Shown: positions 1 to 8,446, numbered from the stretch's first letter. The stretch is DNA of 64,000 nt from Winogradskyella eximia (GCF_003386165.1 NZ_QRDV01000001.1:1097998-1161997); one strand, 5' to 3'. Numbers and translations are program-made. The notes: generated by a model from the letters alone, not told the origin.

Positions 1-1
1 A

Positions 2-127
2 GGTAAAGAAGTATTAAAATCTGAAAATAAAAAGCTAGATGTTTCTAGCTTAGAAAATGGTGTCTTTTTAATTAAAATTGAAGACGAAAACGGAAATGTT
101 TCAACCAAACGTTTTGTTAAGCAATAA
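2..127 (+). CDS. C-terminal fragment of a T9SS-secreted protein (Por secretion sorting domain)
   Basis: The gene enters from the left edge; only the last 41 codons are here. The fragment reads GKEVLKSENKKLDVSSLENG, then VFLIKIEDENGN and ends KRFVKQ. This is the typical end of the type IX secretion type A sorting domain: a beta-rich region, the 'L..G.Y/F.....' step, then a basic tail. In the family this tail directs the protein through the outer membrane by the T9SS. The cargo's function cannot be told because its N-terminal part lies outside the window. A strong hairpin terminator follows within 25 bases. Confidence 0.85.
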   Translation, partial: GKEVLKSENKKLDVSSLENGVFLIKIEDENGNVSTKRFVKQ

Positions 128-150
128 CGATTAATCGTAGTTATTTTAAA

Positions 151-182
151 TCTCGTAAGTGTTATGCTTACGAGATTTTTTT
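151..182 (+). terminator. Intrinsic terminator after the T9SS cargo gene
   Basis: Perfect 9 bp stem (TCTCGTAAG / CTTACGAGA) with a 7 nt loop, followed by seven T. It lies 23 bases after the stop codon of the preceding gene. Confidence 0.9.
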
Positions 183-282
183 GTCTTTAGAAGTTGAGAT
201 TGTTGTTTCAGAAACTGATACACTAAACCAACGACAGCAACATAGATATTTGTGTTATAAATCTAAAAAAAAACAACCTATT

Positions 283-816
283 ATGAAAACAATTAAAATT
301 TTAAAATTACTCGTTATTACTATTAGTTTCTGTGTCTTAAATTCTTGCGATAGCGATGATTCTGTTACTGTAAAACGAAATGAAGTTAAGGTTAACGCTA
401 ATAGTTTTGAAGTTACAAATGCAACACTTTTTGATGATGGAACCTATAATGGAATTACAGAGTTTGAACTTCTTTTAACAGGTTCAGGTATTACTATCGC
501 TTCAAATAGAGATATTAATGGTCATGGAGGTTTTTTGACACTTACGTTATTTTCAAATGAACAAACGGGATTAGCAGAAGGAGATTATAGTTATGATAAT
601 CAAAATTCTTTAGGATTTATATTAAATAGAGGTGGCTATATTTTAGACTATGATGCTTCTCTAGGTGATGGTCAAACAGGATCTGTTGATATTGAATCTG
701 GAGATGTTTCTGTTACAGTTGAAAATAGTCAATATACCATTAGCATTGATTTAACAGATGAATTGGGTAATAATGTTACAGGTTATTATAATGGAGACAT
801 TACTATTTTAGACTAA
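283..816 (+). CDS. Putative surface lipoprotein of unknown function
   Basis: 177 aa. The frame is open from 181, but that region overlaps the preceding terminator. The ATG at 283 opens a lipoprotein signal (MKTIKILKLL..., hydrophobic core, then LNSC with the lipidated Cys at about residue 22), so I start there. The acidic run right after the Cys (CDSDDS) resembles the signal that sends Bacteroidota lipoproteins to the cell surface. The rest is Asn/Thr/Gly-rich and beta-strand-like, with no motif I recognise. It is the first of four successive exported unknown proteins on the plus strand, each with its own gap, so co-regulation is not evident. Confidence 0.8.
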   Translation: MKTIKILKLLVITISFCVLNSCDSDDSVTVKRNEVKVNANSFEVTNATLFDDGTYNGITEFELLLTGSGITIASNRDINGHGGFLTLTLFSNEQTGLAEGDYSYDNQNSLGFILNRGGYILDYDASLGDGQTGSVDIESGDVSVTVENSQYTISIDLTDELGNNVTGYYNGDITILD

Positions 817-894
817 CAGTATATTGTATAATCTTCATTTTTATTGAAATTATACTAAACTTAGATTCGTATTAAAACCTATAAATACATAATT

Positions 895-1353
895 ATGAAA
901 ACAATTTTAACCTACCTTATTATAGCATTTACATCATCTATACTTTTTTCTCAAAGTGAAATTCCTACAGAAGCCATTAACGGAACTTACCATTTATTAG
1001 AAGCCGAAAAGGGAATAGGCAATAAGCCAACCAAATCTAAGCTTTTTCAATATGGAGAGTTTGCAGGCGATAAGGTATTAGCAATTGCAGTTTGTGCTCA
1101 ATGTATGCCTGCAATTTATAAGTATCAAAAAGAAGAAAGTAAAGAGTTGGGAATCCCTGTTTTTTATAACGATTACGGACTTTTTGTTATTACATACGAC
1201 AATGAAAGTTTTGTTATGGTTAAAGCAGCAGATAAAGATAGTGAAGACTGGACGGACTTTAGTTACAGTAATTTTTACAGCAAAAATGAAGCGAAGGTTA
1301 TTACTATGACACAACAAAAAATTAAAGCGTTTGTTGTAGCGGTTTCAGAATAA
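895..1353 (+). CDS. Small secreted protein of unknown function
   Basis: 152 aa. An N-terminal signal peptide (MKTILTYLIIAFTSSILFSQ, cleavage near SQ) points to export to the periplasm or beyond. The mature part contains a CAQC pair around residues 64-67 and is rich in Lys/Tyr. I do not recognise the family. A CxxC could be a redox or metal site, but there is no thioredoxin-fold context, so that is only a possibility. The gene stands 78 bases after the previous gene and 133 before the next. Confidence 0.75.
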   Translation: MKTILTYLIIAFTSSILFSQSEIPTEAINGTYHLLEAEKGIGNKPTKSKLFQYGEFAGDKVLAIAVCAQCMPAIYKYQKEESKELGIPVFYNDYGLFVITYDNESFVMVKAADKDSEDWTDFSYSNFYSKNEAKVITMTQQKIKAFVVAVSE

Positions 1354-1486
1354 ATTTCGAATTAATTCAAATTGTTATAAGCCTTATTTTTTAGAAGTTA
1401 AAAACGGCATTTCAGAAACTTACTTCATTTTTTAGCTCTGTCATATTCGATATTTGACACGATATAAACTTAAAATTTAACCTATT

Positions 1487-2509
1487 ATGAAAAAAATAAT
1501 GATAACGGTTGCTCTAATTTTTACAGCAACCATAGCGCAAGCTCAAAAAACCTTTTACGAAGCTCTTGAAGCTAATGGAGAGACAGCAATCTACGAAGGT
1601 TTTTCTGGTATATCTATAAATGACGATGGTACCATTGGCATTGTAAGTGGAAAACCAGCGGTAACTATTACCGTAAAAAAATTAGCAACCGGACAACCTG
1701 TGGGTTTTGAAGCTAATCCCATTTCAGAAAGTTATGGTGGTTTTGGTATGTCGGAAATAAGCGATTATGGTAGAGTAGATAGTTACCCAAATGTAATGAC
1801 TATAAAGAATATTCACAAAAGAGGGTTAGATGGTTATATGGTCATTGACGATTTATTATTTAAGATTAGTTACATACCAAGTGAAGGTGTTCCAGAAGTG
1901 AAGAATGTCACTGCTGTATATGTTATGGTTAAAGATCGTACTGAAGCAAAAGAAGATTCAGGAAAGAAGAAAGGTGGTTTTTTAGGACGCATGAAAGCTA
2001 AGTTAGAAGCTACAGGACAATCACCAACCTATAAGTATATTCAAACGGTAAATATTGAAAAGATATTCAATGATTACGTCACGGCGATGAAAGCCAAACA
2101 AGCGAGTCCAATAACGGCCCAAGACAAAAAAGATATTGCAAAAATTAAACGCGCAAGAGAAGCTGGAGACGAAGAAATAAAACGCTACAACGATTCTATA
2201 AAGGCTACGCCAGAGTATAAAGACTTGCAAAGAAGAATAAAACAAAATGAGGCAAACTATCAGGCATCAGAGTTAAAAAACACGGTAACACTTCGTAATA
2301 ACTCGAATCATGAAATTTATGTAGGTAGAGCTGGAAGTAGTAATCCAGGAACAAGAATTAGTGCTGGTGGAACAGCCAGATGGAGCTGTGATCAAGATGC
2401 TTATTTACAAAAAATAACGAAGTCTGGTGGAAGTCATGCTTATGATTCTACTAATATCCAAGTGTACCGAAAAAATTCAGGTTGTGGTAATACGGTGTCC
2501 ATAAACTAA
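1487..2509 (+). CDS. Secreted protein of unknown function with a C-terminal beta domain
   Basis: 340 aa. Signal peptide MKKIMITVALIFTATIAQAQ. Residues about 25-200 form one mixed region that includes a basic Gly-rich stretch (KKKGGFLGRMKAK near 160). Residues about 205-265 are highly charged and probably helical (KDKKDIAKIKRAREAGDEE). The last 75 residues look like a small beta domain with two Cys (RWSCDQD and SGCGN), possibly a disulfide. I know no family for it. The mix of a long charged helix and a C-terminal beta module suggests a surface or periplasmic binding role, but that is inference only. Confidence 0.75.
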   Translation: MKKIMITVALIFTATIAQAQKTFYEALEANGETAIYEGFSGISINDDGTIGIVSGKPAVTITVKKLATGQPVGFEANPISESYGGFGMSEISDYGRVDSYPNVMTIKNIHKRGLDGYMVIDDLLFKISYIPSEGVPEVKNVTAVYVMVKDRTEAKEDSGKKKGGFLGRMKAKLEATGQSPTYKYIQTVNIEKIFNDYVTAMKAKQASPITAQDKKDIAKIKRAREAGDEEIKRYNDSIKATPEYKDLQRRIKQNEANYQASELKNTVTLRNNSNHEIYVGRAGSSNPGTRISAGGTARWSCDQDAYLQKITKSGGSHAYDSTNIQVYRKNSGCGNTVSIN

Positions 2510-2550
2510 TATTCTAGAACAAAGACCAAATAAATTTAAAACTCAAATCG

Positions 2551-2587
2551 TTATACCATTTCTTGTTTAAAATGAGGAATGGTATAA
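2551..2587. repeat. Inverted repeat between two exported-protein genes
   Basis: Perfect 10 bp arms TTATACCATT and AATGGTATAA separated by 17 nt. No T tract follows, so it is not a classical terminator; it may still form a hairpin in the 3' region of the preceding transcript or in the leader of the next gene. Confidence 0.5.
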
Positions 2588-2604
2588 GCTAAACATTAAA
2601 ACAA

Positions 2605-3273
2605 ATGAAAATATTTAAACCCGTAACACTACTCTTCGCTATTTTATTAATAACCGCTTGTAATAGTGATGACGATGCCACACCAAATTACGTCTTAGAA
2701 AGTGATCGTGATGCACTAATTGAAATTTATAATGCCAATGCAAACAATACCTTATCTTGGGATATTACAACAACCGATGTTTCAACTTGGGATGGTGTTA
2801 CAGTTGAAGATAGTAGAGTTGCAGTTTTAAGCATAGGAAACTCTAATATTGACGATTTACCTGCAACTGCCTTGCAAAAACTAACGGCATTACGATCTTT
2901 GGTAGCAAATAATAATAGTTTTTTAACCATTAATATTAGTCAAAATATTAATCTTAAAAACTTGCAATTATTTAATAATAATCTAACGGCAATTGATGTT
3001 TCTAATAATACACTATTAGAACAATTATTGTTAGAAGGTAATAATTTAGAAAATTTAGATGTAAGTATGTTGGTAAATTTAACCGATTTAAAAGGCGGTA
3101 GCAATAATTTTACAAATTCTGTAAACATTGCAAACGGAAACAATGCTAATATGTGGAGAATGGAATTGGGATCTAACACTTTAAGTTGTGTACAAGTAGA
3201 TACTGGAGCTACAGATGGTTTTGCTGGTTGGTCTATTTCTGGTAATGCAAGTTATAGCACACATTGCTTGTAA
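2605..3273 (+). CDS. Leucine-rich-repeat surface lipoprotein
   Basis: 222 aa. Lipobox LLITAC with Cys at about residue 19, followed by an acidic patch (NSDDDA) like the Bacteroidota surface-export signal. Residues about 70-190 hold leucine-rich repeats with the period L..L....N.L...D.S (for example LKNLQLFNNNLTAIDVSNN, LEQLLLEGNNLENLDVS), the 'Ile/Asn-type' LRR common in flavobacterial surface and T9SS proteins. The last part has two Cys (LSCVQV and THCL). Such proteins usually mediate protein-protein or host contacts; the ligand cannot be predicted. Confidence 0.85.
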   Translation: MKIFKPVTLLFAILLITACNSDDDATPNYVLESDRDALIEIYNANANNTLSWDITTTDVSTWDGVTVEDSRVAVLSIGNSNIDDLPATALQKLTALRSLVANNNSFLTINISQNINLKNLQLFNNNLTAIDVSNNTLLEQLLLEGNNLENLDVSMLVNLTDLKGGSNNFTNSVNIANGNNANMWRMELGSNTLSCVQVDTGATDGFAGWSISGNASYSTHCL

Positions 3274-3324
3274 ATACGTGTAATATTAACAGCGTTGCTA
3301 TTTAATAATTTAAAATAAGTGATT

Positions 3325-3364
3325 AAGAAAAGTTGGGCTAATTAATTTTAGTTCAACTTTTCTT
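3325..3364 (+). terminator. Hairpin after the LRR lipoprotein gene
   Basis: Stem AAGAAAAGTTG / CAACTTTTCTT (11 bp) with an inner CTAA/TTAG pairing, followed by the short run ATTTT. It probably ends the LRR lipoprotein transcript about 50 bases after its stop codon. Confidence 0.6.
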
Positions 3365-3377
3365 ATTTTAGAATTGT

Positions 3378-3491
<114 letters not shown>

Positions 3492-3685
3492 AGATGAAAA
3501 TAAAGAGTTACAAACCTTAAGTTTAAATGTTTTTTCGGAATGAATATCGTTCCTTTTTTTATATTTTTTTAACTGAATAAAGACATTTCTATAGGTTGTC
3601 TCTGTGTTAATAAAATGACATTTATTATTTCACATTTTCTTATAATGTATTATTTAAAAAAATAAATTTTTATGTGACCTATCAA

Positions 3686-3771
3686 TAAATTTGGTTTCTT
3701 ATATGCAAGTGCTATTAGCATTTAAATAAAAAAAAAGTTGTTCCAGGTTAGGGTGGAGCAGCTTTTTTTTT
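3686..3771 (+). ncRNA. Candidate short RNA: TAnnTTTG element followed by a terminator
   Basis: TAAATTTG (3686-3693) matches the Bacteroidota -7 promoter element. About 45 bases later comes a strong intrinsic terminator (next entry). A small TGCT/AGCA hairpin lies between them. The predicted RNA is about 70-75 nt and contains only a tiny ORF (ATG at 3703, 8 codons). No good -33 element is visible, so the promoter is weak evidence. The stretch from 3492 to 3685 shows nothing else I can support. Confidence 0.3.
3737..3771 (+). terminator. Strong intrinsic terminator not adjacent to a plus-strand gene
   Basis: 9 bp stem GTTGTTCCA / TGGAGCAGC (with two G-U pairs) and an 8 nt loop, followed by nine T and preceded by a long A run, so it can act in both directions. 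The minus-strand DUF423 gene ends at 3797, which it may serve. Confidence 0.85.
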
Positions 3772-3796
3772 GTTACTAACAACTTTGTCACATTTA

Positions 3797-4165
3797 TTAA
3801 AATGTATTAACTAATAAAAGCAACCAGCCTATTACCAAAAGCAATCCACCTATTGGAGTTACAGGACCTAAAAATCGAAGTTTTTTCCCTTTAGTATCTG
3901 ATAAAACCAATCCGTAAATACTAAAAGAGAATAATATAATACCAATTGTAAAACACCAATACGTTGCTGAGGTCACGTTGGTAGCGCTTAGACCTAAAGC
4001 TAGTAATACGATGGCGTGATACATTTGATATTTTACGCCAACTTCAAAACTATGTAATTGATCTGTAGATAAGATTTTCTTTAAAGCATGTGCTCCAAAA
4101 GCACCAAAAATTACAGATAACATTCCAAAAAGTGCACCAGTTGCAATAATAATTTGTTGAGTCAT
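3797..4165 (-). CDS. DUF423 family membrane protein
   Basis: 122 aa with four hydrophobic segments (about 5-25, 45-63, 70-90 and 98-118). The N-terminus GALFGMLSVIFGAFGAHAL with the GAFGAHALK signature and the loop following VGVKYQMYHA are hallmarks of DUF423 (YgdD/TMEM256-like) inner-membrane proteins. Their function is unknown. It is the last gene of a minus-strand run from map, 15 bases after the methyltransferase gene. The length matches the family. Confidence 0.9.
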   Translation of the reverse strand: MTQQIIIATGALFGMLSVIFGAFGAHALKKILSTDQLHSFEVGVKYQMYHAIVLLALGLSATNVTSATYWCFTIGIILFSFSIYGLVLSDTKGKKLRFLGPVTPIGGLLLVIGWLLLLVNTF

Positions 4166-4180
4166 TTTAAAAAGTAGTTG

Positions 4181-4945
4181 TTATTTATAAACCACAGGAA
4201 TAATTTCACCTTTAGCTAATCGATATTTATCCACAGTTTCATTTGAAAGTTTCGAGGTATAATCCACTTCTTTAACTTTAAAACCTATAGAACGAAGCTT
4301 GTTAAAATAATCACGACCATAAACACGAACATGATCGTATTGTCCAAAAATCTTAGCACGCTCATCTCTGTCTGTAATAGAATCATCTTCAAAAGTTACA
4401 GCTCTATCTAATTCTTGTGGGATCTGAAAAATACCATAACCACCAGGTCTCATGACTCTGTATAATTCTTGCATGGCTTTAGTGTCATCTGGGATATGCT
4501 CTAAGACATGATTACAAAGAATAATATCATAACTATTATCTTCAAAAGGAAGGTCGCAAATATCTGCTTTCACATCCGCAATAGGAGATAATAAATCGGT
4601 TGTCGTATATTTTAAGTTTTTAAGCTTTCTAAAACGTTTTAAAAAACATTGTTCTGGAGCAAAATGAAGTACACTTTTTTCTGCAGTAAAGAAATCAGTT
4701 TCATTTTTTAAATATAACCACAACAATCTATGCCTTTCTAAAGAAAGGGTAGAAGGTGAAAGTACATTTGGTCGTTGGTTACCGTAACCATACGGTAAAA
4801 ATGTTTTAAAACTTTTGTTGTCAATGGGATCTGTGAATGTATCTCCTTTTAAAAAGAAAGCTAATATTGGGCGTGCCACGTAGCTTAATCTTATGAGTAA
4901 AGGTCTTGGAATTAGATTGAGAATAAGTTTAAAGAGTTTTTTCAC
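4181..4945 (-). CDS. Class I SAM-dependent methyltransferase (type 11)
   Basis: 254 aa, GTG start. Residues about 90-180 form the Rossmann methyltransferase core: VLHFAPEQ (motif I position), TTDLLSP, DICDLPFEDNSYDIILCNHVLEH with the typical type 11 'D.I...HVLEH' motif, then ELYRVMRPGGYGIFQIP. The N-terminal 50 residues are basic and hydrophobic (ILNLIPRPLLIRLSY) and may touch the membrane. The substrate is unknown; similar proteins sit near polysaccharide genes, but no such genes are adjacent here. Confidence 0.88.
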   Translation of the reverse strand: MKKLFKLILNLIPRPLLIRLSYVARPILAFFLKGDTFTDPIDNKSFKTFLPYGYGNQRPNVLSPSTLSLERHRLLWLYLKNETDFFTAEKSVLHFAPEQCFLKRFRKLKNLKYTTTDLLSPIADVKADICDLPFEDNSYDIILCNHVLEHIPDDTKAMQELYRVMRPGGYGIFQIPQELDRAVTFEDDSITDRDERAKIFGQYDHVRVYGRDYFNKLRSIGFKVKEVDYTSKLSNETVDKYRLAKGEIIPVVYK

Positions 4946-4953
4946 GAAAAATT

Positions 4954-5688
4954 TTAGTCTTTCAAAGCGGTTTCAATACTATTAACTAATTCTTGCGATT
5001 GTTGGATTAACTTATCTGCAAAGTTAGTAACGCTATGAGCAAGTGTTAATTCAAGATTAGCTAATCGGTAATATTCCTCAGTCTTCAAATGCTTAAGCAT
5101 AGTTGGTGTATCAAATACAATATCTGATTCTTTATTTTTTGAGTTATAAGGTCTTAATGAATTTACAAAATTGATATAACCACTGATATAATCCCTTCCT
5201 GAAATTTGATATGCATTGCTGTTTTCATAATATGTGATAATATTATTTCTTAAGGAATCACTTTTTATTTTTCTCAAATTACCAGTACTTATAAGTTCGT
5301 TATAGGTGTTTGTATTCAGACTCCAATTTACATTTCCAAAAACTCCTCCATAACCAATATCGTCCAAAAATTGTAATGTGTCTTTTATTATATAATTACC
5401 TTGGTTGTAGGCTTTACCTTTTTCAAGACATTCTACCTTACGTTCATATCTATTAATGGTAATCCTTTTAAGTAAACTTTGATCATATTCTAAATCACTT
5501 TTTAATCTGGTAAGATATTCTTTTTCTAAAATAACATCTTTTCTATTTCCATTCCAATTATTAATTTGAAGCGCAATTAAAATACCAATAACAACAAGAA
5601 TAATTTCGCCAAGAGCATATTTAATATATTTTCCTGTTTTATTTTTACTTATAAGGTTATATCTAATTTTTCGAAAAAATTTAAGCAT
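4954..5688 (-). CDS. DUF6090 family membrane protein
   Basis: 244 aa. The N-terminal block FFRKIRYNLISKNKTGKYIK followed by YALGEIILVVIGILIALQINNWN is the DUF6090 signature: a basic amphipathic start, one membrane span (about 25-45) and a conserved NNWN. The remainder is helical and probably extracytoplasmic. Function is unknown. I start at the ATG at 5688 because the TTG at 5694 lies inside a TATATTTG promoter element. With that promoter the mRNA would begin at or next to the ATG. Another member lies at 24101-24838, and the right-edge gene resembles the family. Confidence 0.88.
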   Translation of the reverse strand: MLKFFRKIRYNLISKNKTGKYIKYALGEIILVVIGILIALQINNWNGNRKDVILEKEYLTRLKSDLEYDQSLLKRITINRYERKVECLEKGKAYNQGNYIIKDTLQFLDDIGYGGVFGNVNWSLNTNTYNELISTGNLRKIKSDSLRNNIITYYENSNAYQISGRDYISGYINFVNSLRPYNSKNKESDIVFDTPTMLKHLKTEEYYRLANLELTLAHSVTNFADKLIQQSQELVNSIETALKD

Positions 5689-5691
5689 TAT

Positions 5692-5699
5692 CAAATATA
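5692..5699 (-). promoter_or_regulatory. -7 promoter element TATATTTG, leaderless position
   Basis: TATATTTG on the minus strand, 3 nt before the ATG of the DUF6090 gene and just past the map stop codon. It matches TAnnTTTG. No clear -33 TTG was found. Confidence 0.5.
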
Positions 5700-5700
5700 A

Positions 5701-6519
5701 CTATAAAACAAGTGCATTCTGTCTAAAAGCATCTTCTTCATCTGAAGTAATACCCAAAGCCTCATGCACATAAGCAAAAGTTGAAAGTATTTCTGGTTTC
5801 CCATCTACAATAGCAACATCGTGTTCAAAATGTACACTCGGTTTCCCATCTTGCGTTACAATAGTCCAACCATCACTAAGCTGTTTTACTTTATGAGTTC
5901 CTAAATTTATCATTGGCTCAATAGCAACTACCATACCTTCAATAAACTTTTTTCCACGACCACGTTTTCCGTAATTTGGCATTTCAGGATCTTCATGCAT
6001 TTTTCTTCCTAAACCATGTCCAACTAATTCTCTAACAACACCATAGCCTTCCGCTTCGGTGAATTGTTGAATTGCAAAACCAACATCACCAACACGGTTG
6101 CCAATTTTTAGTTGTTCAATACCTTTATAAAGTGATTCTTTAGTAATCTGAATGAGTTTCTTAGTCTCCTCTGCAACATTTCCTATTTCAAAAGTATAAG
6201 CGTGATCACCATAAAAGCCATTCATAAAAGAGCCACAGTCTACAGAAACAATATCTCCATCTTTTAATGGTATATCAGTAGGTAAACCATGAACAACAGC
6301 TTCATTTACACTGCATAGTAATGTTGAAGGACAATCGTATAATCCTTTAAAGCCAGGCAGAGCACCATGGTCTCTAATAAATTCTTCAGCGATAGCATCT
6401 AAATGATTAGTGGTAACACCTTCTTTAATCTCTTTAGCTAACATACCTAAAGTTTTAGATACGATGAGCGCACTTTGACGCATTAATTCAATCTCTTCTG
6501 CTGTTTTTACTATAATCAT
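5701..6519 (-). CDS. map: Methionine aminopeptidase, type I
   Basis: 272 aa from the ATG at 6519 (MIIVKTAEEIELM). It removes the initiator Met from nascent proteins in the cytoplasm. Metal ligands are visible in order: Asp in SVDCGSF, Asp in GFYGDHAYTF, His in GHGLGRKMHEDP, Glu in VVAIEPMI and Glu in VHFEHDVAI. VVHGLP carries the substrate-site His. The frame is open to 6558, but that part contains the promoter element TATCTTTG, so the shorter start is right. Unlike in many bacteria, the gene is not next to secY/infA but leads a run with DUF6090, methyltransferase and DUF423 genes. Confidence 0.96.
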   Translation of the reverse strand: MIIVKTAEEIELMRQSALIVSKTLGMLAKEIKEGVTTNHLDAIAEEFIRDHGALPGFKGLYDCPSTLLCSVNEAVVHGLPTDIPLKDGDIVSVDCGSFMNGFYGDHAYTFEIGNVAEETKKLIQITKESLYKGIEQLKIGNRVGDVGFAIQQFTEAEGYGVVRELVGHGLGRKMHEDPEMPNYGKRGRGKKFIEGMVVAIEPMINLGTHKVKQLSDGWTIVTQDGKPSVHFEHDVAIVDGKPEILSTFAYVHEALGITSDEEDAFRQNALVL

Positions 6520-6539
6520 AATTTCAAAATATTGAGCGG

Positions 6540-6547
6540 CAAAGATA
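6540..6547 (-). promoter_or_regulatory. map promoter -7 element TATCTTTG
   Basis: TATCTTTG followed by CCG on the minus strand, 20 nt before the map ATG. It matches TAnnTTTG and lies inside the over-long ORF, which rules out the upstream start. No convincing -33 TTG is seen. Confidence 0.65.
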
Positions 6548-6704
6548 GGTAATACCATTTCTTGTTTGAAATTACTATGGGAGAAAATGAGGATTTTTTA
6601 CTTTAATTAATGACGAAATTGAAAAATGTTGTTTTATTATCCTAATTTCAAATGAGAAATATGACGAGCTAATTAATTTAAAAAATTTTCAAAACATGAT
6701 GATG

Positions 6705-6739
6705 GACAGTTTTTAAATAGGCTGTCTATTATAAATTTG
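6705..6739 (+). promoter_or_regulatory. Promoter of the CoA-transferase gene, with a small inverted repeat
   Basis: TAAATTTG at 6732-6739 is a -7 element 18 nt before the ATG at 6758. Just upstream, GACAG (6705-6709) and CTGTC (6722-6726) form an interrupted palindrome over the -33 to -10 region. It could be an operator, but five-base arms are weak evidence. Confidence 0.55.
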
Positions 6740-6757
6740 CAGTCAAATAAAACTACT

Positions 6758-8023
6758 ATGTATAAAACCGTTACCGCAGAAGAAGCCTTAAAGGTTGTGA
6801 AGTCTAATGACCGTATTTATATACAAGCCGCTGCAGCAGCACCTCAAACTTTAATAAAAGCACTGTCTGCTCGCCATGAAGAATTAAGAAATGTTGAAAT
6901 ATGTCAGTTACATACAGAAGGGGAAGCACCTTATGCAAATCCGGAATTAAGAGATAGCTTTCATGTTAATTCTTTTTTTGTTGGAAAAAATGTAAGACAT
7001 ACTATAAAAGCAGGTAACGGATCATATACTCCCGTTTTTTTAAGTGAATTGCCTCGTCTTTTTCAACAACGTATTTTAGAACTCGATGTGGTTTTAATTC
7101 ATGTTTCGGTTCCAGATCGTCATGGGTATTGTTCTCTTGGTGTTTCAGTTGAGGCTATATTAGCTGCAATAGATAATGCTAAAACAGTAATTGCACAGGT
7201 AAATCCACAGATGCCAAGAACACATGGAGCAGGAATTATTCATATCTCTGAAATAGATTTTTTTGTAGAAACAAATGAAGAAATTCCGATACATGAAATG
7301 GCAGCTCCTAACGCAATAGAGAGTCAAATAGGAGATTATGTAGCGAATTTAATAGAAGACAGAAGTACATTGCAAATGGGTATTGGTTCTATTCCTAATG
7401 CCGTATTAACACGCTTAACAAATCATAAGGATTTAGGATTACATACTGAGATGTTTTCTGATGGAGTTATAGATTTAATTCTAAACAATGTGATTAACGG
7501 AAATTATAAAAAGATTAATCGCGGACGCGCACTTTCTACTTTTGTAATGGGTTCTAAACGTTTATATGATTATGTAAATGACAATCCGTTTGTAGAAATG
7601 CGTGCTTCAAATTACACAAATAACGCAGCGTATATTAAGCAAAACCCTAAAATGGTAGCAATAAATTCTGCTATTGAAGTAGATCTAACTGGTCAAGTAT
7701 GTGCAGATTCAATTGGTTCCTCAATATATTCGGGTGTTGGAGGGCAAATGGATTTTATAAGAGGAGCATCACTTAGCGAAGGAGGTAAAGCTATAATAGC
7801 ATTGCCATCAGTAACTAAAAATGGAATTAGTAGAATTGTACCTTCATTAAAACCTGGCGCAGGCGTGGTAACCACTAGAGCTCATGTACATTATGTGGTT
7901 ACGGAATACGGAGTAGCCAATTTATATGGACAAACAATAAAAAATAGAGTTAAAGCTTTGGTAGATATTGCTCATCCAGATCATAGAGAAAGTATAGATA
8001 GAGCTTATTTTGATATGCTTTAA
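6758..8023 (+). CDS. Acetyl-CoA hydrolase / CoA-transferase family protein (4-hydroxybutyrate CoA-transferase-like)
   Basis: 421 aa. The two-domain acetyl-CoA hydrolase/transferase fold is recognisable: N-terminal domain (about 1-180, with HVSVPDRHGYCSLGVS) and C-terminal domain with GIGSIPNAVL, HTEMFSDGVIDL (the Glu region that forms the acyl-CoA thioester in this family) and the end motif VVTEYGVANLYG. It moves CoA between short acids or hydrolyses acetyl-CoA; the exact substrate is not clear. I start at ATG 6758 because the TTG at 6737 lies inside the -7 promoter element. The gene is monocistronic and convergent with the HAD phosphatase gene, 4 bases apart. Confidence 0.93.
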   Translation: MYKTVTAEEALKVVKSNDRIYIQAAAAAPQTLIKALSARHEELRNVEICQLHTEGEAPYANPELRDSFHVNSFFVGKNVRHTIKAGNGSYTPVFLSELPRLFQQRILELDVVLIHVSVPDRHGYCSLGVSVEAILAAIDNAKTVIAQVNPQMPRTHGAGIIHISEIDFFVETNEEIPIHEMAAPNAIESQIGDYVANLIEDRSTLQMGIGSIPNAVLTRLTNHKDLGLHTEMFSDGVIDLILNNVINGNYKKINRGRALSTFVMGSKRLYDYVNDNPFVEMRASNYTNNAAYIKQNPKMVAINSAIEVDLTGQVCADSIGSSIYSGVGGQMDFIRGASLSEGGKAIIALPSVTKNGISRIVPSLKPGAGVVTTRAHVHYVVTEYGVANLYGQTIKNRVKALVDIAHPDHRESIDRAYFDML

Positions 8024-8027
8024 AATA

Positions 8028-8426
8028 CTAAAACTGCCACCATTTTTTTTTTGCCGTTTTAATTTCTGGTTTTTCGTCAGTAATAAGTTGGTAAACTTCT
8101 CCCCAACCTAAAATACCACCTATATTACGATCGTCGATAAAGAGATCAGCATGGATTTTTCGGCTTCTACTATAGTCGTATTTTTCTTCAGGGAAACTTG
8201 CGTTTACAGCGTAAAATTCAATGCCGTTTTCTTTACAGAAGTCAACAGCTTCTTGCAATTTTGCGCCACATCTGTAGGTCCAAAGAATTAATCGATGGCC
8301 ATCTGCTTGTAATCGTTTTAGAGTTTCAAAAGCAAAAATTCGAGTTTTCCCAATTTTAGGATAAGCATCTTCTACGATGGTACCATCAAAATCTACGGCT
8401 ACTATTAATCTGTTCTGAAAGTTCAT
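8028..8426 (-). CDS. Small HAD-like hydrolase (BT0820 type)
   Basis: 132 aa. HAD motif I is VAVDFDGTIVED (two Asp), the middle has LILWTYRCG and the C-terminal acidic motif is ADLFIDDRNIGG. The lack of a cap domain and the short length match the BT0820-like phosphatase family of Bacteroidota. The substrate is unknown. Although the frame is open to 8477, that region contains the promoter TTG-N20-TAACTTTG, so I start at ATG 8426. It stands alone, convergent with the CoA-transferase gene. Confidence 0.9.
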   Translation of the reverse strand: MNFQNRLIVAVDFDGTIVEDAYPKIGKTRIFAFETLKRLQADGHRLILWTYRCGAKLQEAVDFCKENGIEFYAVNASFPEEKYDYSRSRKIHADLFIDDRNIGGILGWGEVYQLITDEKPEIKTAKKKWWQF

Positions 8427-8446
8427 GTGGATAATAAATTGAACGG

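Noticed and set aside
1078-1317. Minus-strand ORF opposite the 152-aa secreted protein, and many similar antisense ORFs (for example 39315-39770)
   Set aside because: They lie wholly within real genes in antisense frames, lack family features and are typical shadows in AT-rich DNA.
2553-2568. 16-base exact match ATACCATTTCTTGTTT at 2553 and 6552
   Set aside because: In an AT-rich 64 kb window a few exact 16-mers in common are expected by chance; the flanks do not extend the match in a convincing way.
6520-6558. N-terminal extension of map (and similar extensions of lipA, purH, the CoA-transferase, HAD phosphatase and kmo)
   Set aside because: Each longer ORF begins inside or upstream of a TAnnTTTG promoter element or a repeat, and the extra residues do not look like the family. 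Downstream starts were used.
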